A stretch of 64,000 nt of DNA, from contig NC_049903.1 in NCBI RefSeq assembly GCF_001411555.2, positions 14,613,234-14,677,233 on the forward strand. The letters are read 5' to 3'. The translations under genes were made by a program, and so were the position numbers. Each line of letters begins with the position of its first letter. Position 1 is the first letter of the stretch. Under the pieces are notes generated by a model. The model ran no database searches. It was not told where the DNA came from and worked only from the letters and a program-made list of their open reading frames with translations. Below are positions 23,965 to 33,722 of this stretch, in pieces. Origin of the DNA: Juglans regia. Taxonomy: Eukaryota; Streptophyta; Magnoliopsida; Fagales; Juglandaceae.

Positions 23965-24490
23965 AATACTTGACGAAAATGCTTGCCTATTTACGTACTC
24001 ATAAAAAGGTTCCTTATTCCATATTGAAATTACATGAATTGGTAAGTAATATATTTTCTCAAGTGCTCTGAATTCCACGGGTGTGGCAGCCTCTTTCTGT
24101 TCATCCTCTAATTGGTATGAGTCTGGTCTGTTGTTTGCTACAATAACGTGTGGCCCTTCACGACTGGGCCTGAGCTTTCCATCTTCTTGTCTTCTGATGG
24201 TCGTCCTTACTTCTTTTAGTATAAGGTCTTCGACTTTGAATATCCATTGATTGACTTTCTTGTTGAAGTACTCTATTGTTCTCCTTTTGTAGGTTGTTGC
24301 TCTCACCTTTGCCTTTTCTTCCAGTAGGTCGAGATTCCATTCCAAGCCTTTTCCGTTTGTTTCCTCCCAAATGTGCTGGACTCAGTGACTTTGCATACTG
24401 ATCTCTACTAGTATTACCACTTTATTGTTGTATGTCATTGCGAATGGGGTTTCTCCCTTTGGGGTCCTCTCAATAGACTTGTAAACCAAT
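23965..24490 (-). pseudogene. Integrase C-terminal remnant (Ty3/gypsy)
   Basis: The minus strand reads RTPKGETPF and later EWNLDLLEEKAKVRATTY, then FNKKVN, FKVEDLILKEV, GKLRPSREGPHVIV. These are the classic plant gypsy integrase end motifs (TPFxLxYGxEAVxPxEI; LDLLEExRExAxxR; FxxGDLVLRK; GKLxPxWEGPY). The core with the DDE residues is missing: reverse transcriptase joins almost directly to this part near 24500-24560. Frameshifts and stops are present. Confidence 0.85.
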
Positions 24491-24559
24491 ATACTCCTGG
24501 GAGATCTTCAACCCATGCTCACTTTCGATTGGCACGCCTCTTTTTTATCAAGGGAACAC

Positions 24560-25190
24560 TGTTTTATTGCCTTATTTTTTTTCTTGAATTGGCCTTGACC
24601 CCTCTTTCAGACACCATGAAGCATAGGAATTTTCATGAACCCACGTCAAATGCACACTTGGCTGGGTTGAACTTCATGTTATACTTCCATAAAATTGCAA
24701 AGGCCTCTTTTAAGTTCATCTAGTGATGATCTTCCTCCTTACTTTTTGCTAGGAGGTCGTCTACGTGCACATACATGTTGCGTTCGACTTGCTTTTTGAA
24801 CATACAATTCACTAGCCGTTGTTATGTGCCTCACATTCTTTAGACTGAATTTCATTACCCAGTAACAGTAGAACCCCTATCTATTATAAAGGAAATATTT
24901 TCTTGGTCGCTCTCATGGAGTTTTATCTGGTTGTACCCTGAGTAGGCATCCATGAAACTCAACATTTGGCGTTCTATCGTCGAATCAACTATTAAGTCGA
25001 TTTGTGGCAAAGTGAAGCTATTCAAATTTGTGAAAATTACACACATTCACCACTTCTCATTCGCTCTAATGCTACATTGGAAAGCCACTTCGGGTAATGT
25101 GACTCCTTGATGAAGCCTTCTTCCAGTAGGCAATCCACTTCCTCTGCTATCGCCTCTTATTTTTTCACACCAAAGTCCTTCTGATTCCAC
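24560..25190 (-). pseudogene. Reverse transcriptase remnant (Ty3/gypsy)
   Basis: Minus-strand motifs in order: EEVDCLLEEGFIKE and PKWLSNVA (RT N-terminus), LPQIDLIVDST, SFMDAYSGYNQI, MYVHVDDLLAKSK (the catalytic YVDD box, here HVDD), then FAILWKYNMKFNPAKCAF. The order fits a Ty3/gypsy RT. Stops and frameshifts interrupt it. It ends shortly after the AKCAF motif, where a large deletion removed the rest of RT, RNase H and most of integrase. Confidence 0.88.
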
Positions 25191-25515
25191 CTTATTTTTT
25201 TGGCCTTGAGATCAACACAAAGGCGATGCTCTCTTATCTTCAAGTCTATTCCCTCCATGTCCTCATGGTTCCATGTGAGCATATATCTATGCTCGACAAG
25301 CAACTGCTTCATTCGCTCTTTGAGCTCTAGTTCCATTCAGGTTCCTATCCTAACTAAGGCGTTTGGTTGATTTGGTACAAGGTGACCAATTCCAATAGCT
25401 CAATGGCTTCTCCTTGTTTAAGACTCTCATTATCCTGAATCTCTATTGCTTATTCAATGAGCTCTAGAGGTGAGGGAATCTTTTCTTCGTCCATCGCATC
25501 CTCCACAACACAAAT

Positions 25516-25824
25516 TTATGACCCTCCATTTGATAGCTCCTGCTTATAGCACTTGCGTGCCAGTACTTTCTTGCCATGTACTTGTCTGACACATGCATAT
25601 GTTAGTAACTTCATCTTCAAGTAGTAGATTGAGGTGATTGCTATCATCTTGTTCAGGGTTGGGTGACCAATGATCGTGTTGTATGACAAATGAACTTTCA
25701 CTACTAGAAACTTTGTCATTGTTGTCGTTTGGGATCTAGTTTCTACCGTAAAGGGTAACCAATGGCACCGATAGGCGACACTGTTTCTCCTGAAAAGCCC
25801 TTCAATGATGTAGGGGTAGGCCAC
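25516..25824 (-). pseudogene. Aspartic protease-region remnant (Ty3/gypsy)
   Basis: The minus strand contains VHLSYNTIIGHPTLNKM, the usual (Y)NAILGRPxLN motif at the end of the plant gypsy protease. It sits between gag and reverse transcriptase as expected. The catalytic DTG region is not intact, and no open frame covers the full protease. Confidence 0.7.
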
Positions 25825-26359
25825 AATCTATCCTGCTCAATGCCATTCTTCAAGAACGCATCCTAGAATAGGATGTCTACTAAACTCCTGTTGAAAATCA
25901 AAATACAATGGCTAATATAGTTCAAGACGAACAGAGTCACTACCAAAGCATAGTCGTGCAAGTATAACACACATTCGCAGTTTTCATTGCCAAAGGATAT
26001 GGGGCAGTCTTACCGGATTTAGTTTGCTTTAAGGGTTTGTCGAAAGCAAAAAATTCTTTGTAGCTCACCTTCTTGGCATGAGCCTTTGTTACAGACGATG
26101 ATGCTCCTCCCCCAGTGAATCCTCCTATTATAGTTTTGATTTTTCCAAATGGCTAATGTGATCTGGCTGAGCTATTGAGGGGGGTGCATTCCCTTCTAGT
26201 ATTTTTTCTCTTCCCTGGACTCTCACTCATGTGCCTGCCTACTGATCTTTTTCTTTACTTCCCAACCAGTTGGCTCAGTGGTGACTTGTGTTCAATAATG
26301 AGGCACTCTAATGGGGGTTCTCCTGCATAATCTCTATCTTGTGCTTGTGGTTGTCACAA

Positions 26360-27480
26360 TCTTTAGTCATGTGGCCCCTTGCTCTAGGATAAGTACAATA
26401 ATGGTTAAACCCTCGCCTATCCAAATTTTTGTAGTTGGTACTGCTGCCCGTGCATCCTCGCCATCTTGCACATTCATATTCGAATGTGTCGCCCTTGAAC
26501 CTTGGTTGCAGGAGCGAGAGCAGGAGTCTCTTTCCTTCCTTCGGTCATAATGATTACCTCTTTTTTCACTTTTGCTCGCCTCATTCGTCTTTCTATTTGT
26601 GTCGTTAACTTTTGCCCTTCGTGGATCGATCAATGCTTTAAGTGTGTCCCCTATATTGACAAATCCGCCTGCTTTATCCATTAACTCTTGTAGAGTCATT
26701 GGCCTTTTTCTCACCAACTTCACCATATCCCTCCCAAAAATGCCACCAAAATTTTTTTTTTCTCTTGTCATCGACCATTAGATGCTCCTTGTTAAACCAA
26801 GGAAGGAATGCCTTCAGGCTTTCCTCCTCTTGTTGTTTCAAGGTGAGGAGGTATGCGGTATGATGTCTTCTCCTCCTACTTGCCATGAATTACGTCAGGA
26901 ATTGTTTACAAATTTCCTTAAAACTGGTTATAGAGCTTGCCTGTAGATTCCTGAACCACCCTTTTGTCATGCCCTTAAGGATTAATGGGAAAGCCAAGGA
27001 CAATATCTCTCTCGGGAATCCGTATAAGGTCATATGGCCTTTGAAGGTCTCCAGATGCTCCACTAGATCTTTGGAGCTGTTATATAGGTCTATTTGTGGC
27101 ACTTTAAACTTTGGTGGGTGGGAGACCATCACTATCTCTATGTTGTACGACATATCCTTGATATTGAGCAGGTTGTCGACTGATGACAACGCCCCACTCG
27201 CTTTGCCCTTTCCTCATATTTCTCCATGAGATCAAGCAAGTTATCGTGCATCATTTTCTTATCTTTCTGGTCATTCGGTGTTGGTCCTTCTTCGCTTTGA
27301 GACTCCTCGTCATGTTGTTTGCTCTAATTTTTGCTTCCGCCAACTTTGGACCCCGCATCCTTTCACTTTAAGGCCAGTTCTCCCTTTGCAAGGTCTCCAT
27401 CTCCATTGTCATCATCTGTAACCTTTCTTCCATCTCTACAAATCTTCTCTCCACTCTGTTGTTCATCTGTTTGTCCATTG
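26360..27480 (-). pseudogene. gag remnant (Ty3/gypsy)
   Basis: Minus strand. It starts around 27480 with MDKQMNNRVERRF and EERLQMM (coiled-coil start), then KFKVPQIDLYNSSKDLVEHL, FPLILKGMTKGWF, SSITSFKEICKQFL, LKQQEEESLKAFLPWFNKE, and finally TLQELMDKAGGF before a Lys/Arg-rich tail. These are the standard steps of the plant retrotransposon gag domain. Frameshifts near 26890 and 26750 and stops near 27190-27370 break it. No clear CCHC zinc knuckle is seen. Confidence 0.88.
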
Positions 27481-27583
27481 TAATTGCTTCCTAGCCACGG
27501 GTTGTATGAGAGCATGTGATTGATGGTGTTGAGATCTCACTTCACCAGTAAATTAATCGAAGTTTCCATAAGAGACTCCAAAT

Positions 27584-27886
27584 TGTTGATGTTATTTCTA
27601 GCAATGCCTTGCACATACTCCGCGACCTACAACCAAGATCAAAATACCAAAATCCCCTTGGCTCAAAATTGGTCAGAAATTTGTAGGGTTGATGTGTTTA
27701 CCAATGGCGTAACCTTTTTGGGGGTGCAATTCTCGACAACTAGTTAGAAGTGTTTCCTTCTTAAGCTCGATTTTATTGTTGAAGGCATCCTTCCAGTGCA
27801 AGTATCTCGCCACTGATTATTTTCTTTCAATGCGAGTATCTCGTTGTCAATAGCATCCTTCCAGTGCGAGTATCCTGCAACTAACA
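27584..27886 (-). repeat. LTR copy (5' LTR of the Tat-like element)
   Basis: Direct repeat of 16098-16487, slightly shorter. It lies about 100 bp before the gag start. Contains three ~32-bp repeats with CCTTCCAGTGCGAGTATC. No clear tRNA primer-binding site follows the CATCAACA end. Confidence 0.6.
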
Positions 27887-27899
27887 ATGTCCTTCCACC

Positions 27900-30800
27900 C
27901 ATCTTGCTTAGACCTATCTCCGTGGATTATAGAAAAGTCATATATATATATATATTCCCCTCAGAACTATAAAAAAGGGTATAATGTGTCTCATTTGTTA
28001 AAATCCAATATCAGCCATTTATATTTTGTATATCTTTATGATCATAATAAGAAAGAATGTTCATTCAGCCAAAGAAAAAAAAAAGTTTCATTCGAAGAAA
28101 AATTGTAACTTGATGATAGAATATGTCAAAAATAATAGTTGGTCTCCAAATTGATGGATGACTTAGTGTTGTTTGAAGCATGTGTCTCGACTCTGAAAAA
28201 GGATTCGCTTCTACAAACTTTATGATTTTCATTGGATAGATCTATGATTGAGAAATGCTTGATTTATAAAAAAATCTTACAAAAGTAAACTTCCAAATTA
28301 AAATGGTTTGATATGGTCTGTCAGACTGTAAAGTTCATTATATTGTAACGTAGATATGACGTTTTATATTGATTCATGTCAATTTATAAGTTTGTTTTTA
28401 TGATATCTTTTTATAAATATAATACTTTTCTATGTGATTTTACCTACAAAGTGAAAGTTTTAGTTCTTTGCACCCTATTCCTAGCATTGGATTGCGAAAC
28501 CTTTTCCTTGAGAGTGTAAAACTGTAATTGGGACCTCAAATTTCAGTATTTTTTTTCTTATCACAATATGATATGCAATAGAATGAGAGTACTATGTATT
28601 TGTATTGTGGGATTATCTAATAATGACTCACATTTTTTTTTTAAAAATGCCCCCATTGTGAACATTCTCCTCTCCAAACTCTAAATTGGTTCTCATTTAC
28701 CTTGAAAAAGTTACCACAAATTTGATGTCTTCTCTCTTTATCTCAATTTCCAACCTACGCATTTTCCTTTGGGCCCTAAATGCCAATTTCTTCCTTTGGA
28801 ATATAAAATGGTCTCTGTTTCTTTTGAAACTCAAAATCGCCTTCTTCTTCCAAAAAATATTGAAAAATGATAAACACACATCATTTTTCACGACATTTTG
28901 TACAATAATATTTTAAAATGATAGGTATTTTTATAAAATATCTTATAAAAGTAACATCATTTTATAAAAAAAAAAATTATTTTACAACATATATTACGAA
29001 ATATGTTGTAAAATATATTGTATGGGTATCATTACTAAAATAATTAACTATTAAACTCAATTTTCATGCAGTATATATATTTGATATGCGGATGCCTATT
29101 CTATTCTCATACTTCTTGTTTGGCAACAAATATTATTGTTACTAAAATTTAATCATATTTCTAAACAGAGAAATGCTAAACCTACACATGCCAAGCTGTC
29201 TTTATGGATCATCATTAAAAAATTGTAGCTTCACTTTTCTTTCCTTCATTCAAATTAGCAGTTGAGGTAGGCAGGAAAGCATATTATAAGATGTGTCTAT
29301 ATGTATTGGTTCTAGATAAATTGAATGAACGTCAATTACAATTTTGTTGTTTCATATACATTTCTTCGAACAAGTCGGGAATGCAATTTTAATCAACCAG
29401 TACTGCTTATAGAATTTTGATAAGAGTAAGTCAGCTAATCTATAACTTTTAGAATTACGTTCTAAGACCTTCTCAGTATCTATAATATTTCTGATATAGT
29501 GATATCTAATATCTATATGTTTTGATTTTTAGTGCTCCACCTTATCTTGTCAATGTTTGTTTTGCCCTTAATTGAGAGGGTCAATCACAAAGTTGAAATC
29601 AAGATGGGAGCTGGCTCTGTGCAATCCATGTAATCATCCAGCATTACCACCAAAGTGGCCAACTTATAGAGGCCATGCATGTGAGAATGGAGCAGTGGAT
29701 CTCTGAGGTGGCATGCATCATGCGCACTATCCTAAGATCAGTGATAACTTCATGATAAAATAAAATAAAATAATAAATTGATGCAGTTTGATGTGAAATC
29801 TCTGATCTATTAAAAATAATTTTATAATATGATCATGATATAGTATATCAAACCGAAAAAATTTAATTATGTTATTTCTTTGTTCTATACTGAATTTTCG
29901 AATGGAAAATGCTATGCATCAGCCCCACACCAGCACACACTTCACATCACATCACTTTATACAAATTCAATAATCTCTTTACTAGTTGCCAGCTCTTCCT
30001 GAATCATTATGCAGGCCATAGATACATATACAGTGATATATAGCACCATTAAAGCTGAAAAGTGCAAACAAATTAATATGCATGGCGTATCTGTTTGGCT
30101 AGCAGTAGCTGTAACCACTAATGAGAATAATCGTTCTCCAGCTCCTTCGATTCTTACCACATTAGTTTAGAAAATACAAATGATCCGCCTGATACATTAA
30201 ATAAATAAATAAATAAATAAATAAAACATTTTTCAATGAATCCTTTTATCTAATAATTTGTCCCGTCAAAAAAAAAAAAGAATCTGAGAAAATAACTTGT
30301 ATAATTTTATCTTTTTATTATAAAATAGATCTAACAAAATATATAAAGTTAAATTAAAATAATATCTAGATCGGCGCTACACTCTTATATCCCACACTTA
30401 TTTATCAATTTATAAAAAGCAATATATAATATGTTTGCTTTGAAGAAAAAAGAAGAAAGAAAGAAGAAGATACGTACGTGATATCCACGTGGACATAGGC
30501 ATTTTATAGGTCAAATGTAAAAGAAAAATGATATTTATAATTATGTATATATAAATATTATATAATTAGTTTTAAAAAATTGAATAAATATTATACGTAC
30601 ATGAAAATAAATTAATTTTTTTAATAATAAACTTTATTCTTTTTTAAAATGAATGCATGACGTTTATACATTTCACAATTAATAAACCGACCGTTAGTGT
30701 CTGATAAGGGAAGCAATCATGAATTTGTACGAGACTATATATGTGATAGGGATAGTGATAGACTTATTATCCATCTAGTATTTATTTATTATTTATAGTA

Positions 30801-31219
30801 TTTTTATTTTTTTATCATTTTATTTTAAATATTTTTTTAACATCTTTAATTATTAAGAAAATTAAAAATATATATATAAACTTACTAATAGTCATTTCCT
30901 TAACCATTAAGTAAAATTAAAAATTAAAACAAAATTAAATATAAAATGAATAATAAATAAGTAGTAAGAGGATAGTAATCTTATCATTTTCCATGTGATA
31001 GTATTCACAGATGTTCTAATTTTCTTTAATTTCGGATATATTTTTTTTTTTTTTGTAAGGGAGGATAGAGAGTTCGAACCTATATTTTTCATTTGAAAAA
31101 TCGGGTAATATGCTATCAGGTCATCAGGTTCTAAGTAATTTGAAAAAATAAATTACATATGTTCTTACCATGATATAAAAAACACAAAAATAGCTTTTAC
31201 TATAATCTTGAAAGTTCTA

Positions 31220-31254
<35 letters not shown>
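27900..31254. other. AT-rich intergenic spacer
   Basis: No gene is supported. There is an AT-rich repeat-like piece at about 28900-29030 (TATTTTTATAAAATATCTTATAAAA) with relatives near 55480 and 61380, an AAAT microsatellite at about 30198-30226 and a TA run at about 31222-31254. Short frames such as 28686-28916 are chance frames in AT-rich DNA. Confidence 0.6.
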
Positions 31255-31256
<2 letters not shown>

Positions 31257-31720
31257 AAATGTTATATCTCCCGCTGGGGGCTCCCGCTGGAGATTAGTGG
31301 TGTATTTTTTATTATTTTTTTAAAGTTATTTTTATATAGAATTTTTTAATAATTTTAAATATTTTTAAAAAATAAAAAAATAAAAAAATTTAGAATATTA
31401 TTAAATATTTTTTAATGATTTATTTTTACTTTCTAATTAAGAAAGTGTTTTTAATGATGTTCTAAATTTATTTTATTTTTTTAAAAATATTTTTTATAAT
31501 TTTTTATTTTACTTCATGATTAAAAAAGTATTTTTTAATATATATTTTTTTACTTTCTGATTAAGAAAGTATTTTCTTAATGATGTTTTAAATTTATTTT
31601 ATTTTTTTAAAATATTTTAAAATAATAAAATATCTATATAAAAAATTATTTAAATAAAACACATATAAAATAACATTACACCCCAGCGGGAGCCCCAGCG
31701 GGGACGGTAGCATCACCCTA
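31255..31720. mobile_element. Unclassified MITE with GC-rich terminal inverted repeats
   Basis: About 466 bp. The left end carries CCCGCTGGGGGCTCCCGCTGG (31271-31291 region) and the right end the inverse, CAGCGGGAGCCCCAGCGGGG; a further ~15 bp outside also pair partly. The interior is very AT-rich and contains a diverged ~125-bp internal duplication (ACTTTCTRATTAAGAAAGT at about 31429 and 31555). A related end lies near 31890-31955. No target duplication could be fixed because the flanks are TA repeats. Confidence 0.6.
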
Positions 31721-31889
31721 TAAATATACTTTATCTCTACACTTTGCCCACTCTATTTGATTGCTTGTCTTTTTTATTTTATTTTTTTACTTAGTGATTA
31801 AAAAAATATTTTTAAATGTATTGGTGTATTTTTTTTTTAAAAAAAAAATTAAAATATATTAAAAAATATGAAAAGAAAAAAAAAAAAAT

Positions 31890-31960
31890 TACACTGGGTG
31901 TACCGCCCAGCGGTCAACATGGGGCGGCCTAGTAGCCGCATCCTAAATATATATATCACA
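31890..31960. repeat. Partial relative of the 31255 MITE
   Basis: TTACACTGGGTGTACCGCCC, then AGCGGTCAAC and GGCCTAGTAGCCGCATCC, resembles the right terminus of the 31255-31720 element after inner AT-rich sequence. Probably a second, diverged element end. Confidence 0.35.
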
Positions 31961-32296
31961 AAACTTCTCGTACGTTTTAATAGACCCCACATGCCTAACC
32001 GTATATCATTTTATTATAAACATGATATAACAAAAATATCTCTGCTTAATCCAAATATATATTTTTTGTAAGCCTAATAATTCTCACAAAACCTCAAAAA
32101 AAATCTATTTCTAATTCTTTTTTTTTTTTTTTAAAAAAAAGAATAAATATATCGGAACATGGCCGTACTGTCAAATTTTGGTTGAAAAGAAGAACCGCAA
32201 CCAATTAATAGCTGGAAGAATTTGACTTTAGCCTTTTTTGCCGCTCGCGCCTCCATTTTCAGACTTTGATCGTCACCATCCTAAAGGAAAAAGTCC

Positions 32297-32339
32297 AATT
32301 CGACCACCTTTATATATATTTATAGGAGGTGGTCGAATT
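32297..32339. repeat. Short perfect inverted repeat (hairpin)
   Basis: Arms AATTCGACCACCT and AGGTGGTCGAATT (13 bp, perfect) around a 17-base AT-rich loop. It lies about 1.4 kb before the AGD12 start codon and about 0.45 kb before the likely transcription start. Confidence 0.6.
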
Positions 32340-32697
32340 ACTATATATATATATATAAATATAAAATAAGAGACTTCAATCAGAAATTAATTAAAAAAAA
32401 AATGCAAAAAATAAAAATAAAAAAGAAAATAAAGAATGCAAAATAGAGTTTAGTGTACCACGTCAAATGAAGACTAAAATATAGAGGATGCTGTTTAGAA
32501 ATTACCGTTAAAGTAGGCGACCAAAGCTGGCTCGAGTTGGAAACTTCGTAAAACTGATCAATGTATGTTTGGAGGGGAGGGGATACGAATCCGATGATGT
32601 CCATTTCCATGTCTATGTGGGGCTCTGGCTTAACTTCTTCAAACTTATTTTGAACTCTCCAATGACGAAATTTACACCATTCCCACTTCTCTTCGGA

Positions 32698-32720
32698 ACT
32701 TATATTAATATATATAATTA
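32698..32720 (+). promoter_or_regulatory. Possible TATA region of the AGD12 gene
   Basis: TTATATTAATATATATAATT, followed about 120 bp on by a CT-rich leader (32833-32854) and a good donor (TTGG|GTGAG type, 32902). This suggests a leader intron ending near 33718, just before the start codon. Confidence 0.35.
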
Positions 32721-33722
32721 ACCAATCAATGCCTAGGACAGACTATATTTCCAACAAAAACACCCACACCCAGTTTTCCATCGTCCATAATCGAGAGGTT
32801 CTGAAACAAAAAAGTGAATAACATCCCCACCCCTCTCTCTCTTTCTCTCTCTGGAGTTCTTCCGATTTGGAGTCGGGCATTTGATTTCCTCAAATTTGTT
32901 GGTGAGTTTTCTGTCTCTCTTTTTCAATCAGATCTTTCATTTAGGCTGCCATAACTTGTAACTCTCAATTATTTCTGACTTTTTCTCGTGACTGTAAATG
33001 ATAACAATCGTCCAAAGGTTTGGAAACCTTTGATGTAAACGATTCTTTTTGTTTTTTCTATGGCAGTTTCAAAACGGTCTCATTTTGTAATTTTCTGTCT
33101 TTTTTACCATGTATGAATCGTCCCTTAATCCTAAATCATTCTCTAACCATCTCTCCCGTATTTTTTATGGGGTTTAATCCGTTACTATGCCTTATGGCCA
33201 GTAATCTTTTTTTCCCACATTAAGTAATATTGATTGCTCTTTGCAGTTAGTTGCGTTCTACTTTTTTCGCCCTCGGCCTTTGCAGTAGTTGCGCTCGGCT
33301 GATGAGAAAAAATTCGGATTCTAAATGATATTTGGATATCGAGTCTTTCGAGATCAAAGAAACCAATAATTTCTTATTGAGTAATTTTTCCGTAGTTGTG
33401 AATTTTTGCATAATTTGAATGCCTGCAAATTATCTCAAGGGTTTTTTTGTCTCACTCTATGAATGTTTGCATGTTTTGATTTCTCCTGTACAAATTTGAC
33501 ATCTATGGTACGGAAAGAAGTTTATTTCTACTTTGTGTAATTTTACGCTGATAATCTTCTTGAATGTGGTTTAATTTTGAGAATATTCAGAGTTTGTGAG
33601 TTGTTGGATTTTCAGCATCACTTTTACGGCTAATGGTCGTTAACATTTTTTCTTGTCACTTTTGTCCAGAGTATTTGAAAGTGCTGAGTTACATTGGATG
33701 ATTGTGGGTTTTAAGCAGAGCA

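Larger units (their letters stand above)
16098..27886 (-). mobile_element. Decayed Ty3/gypsy retrotransposon, probably Tat lineage, with nested insertions
   Basis: In element (minus) order: LTR copy at 27584-27886, gag about 27480-26360, protease region about 25820-25516, reverse transcriptase about 25190-24560, integrase C-terminus about 24490-23970, tandem repeats, a plus-strand antisense frame (16600-18960), and the second LTR copy at 16098-16487. Extra sequence between integrase and 3' LTR, with tandem repeats and an antisense frame, is a known hallmark of Tat elements (Ogre, Grande, Retand). All frames are broken and the RT end, RNase H and integrase core are deleted, so it is a dead element. 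Outer flanks (TACAT and ATGTC) do not match, so the exact ends are open; a few bases of similarity continue past 16487 and 27886. Confidence 0.7.

Noticed and set aside
26311..26781. Plus-strand frames over the gag remnant
   Set aside because: They are shadows of the minus-strand gag sequence.
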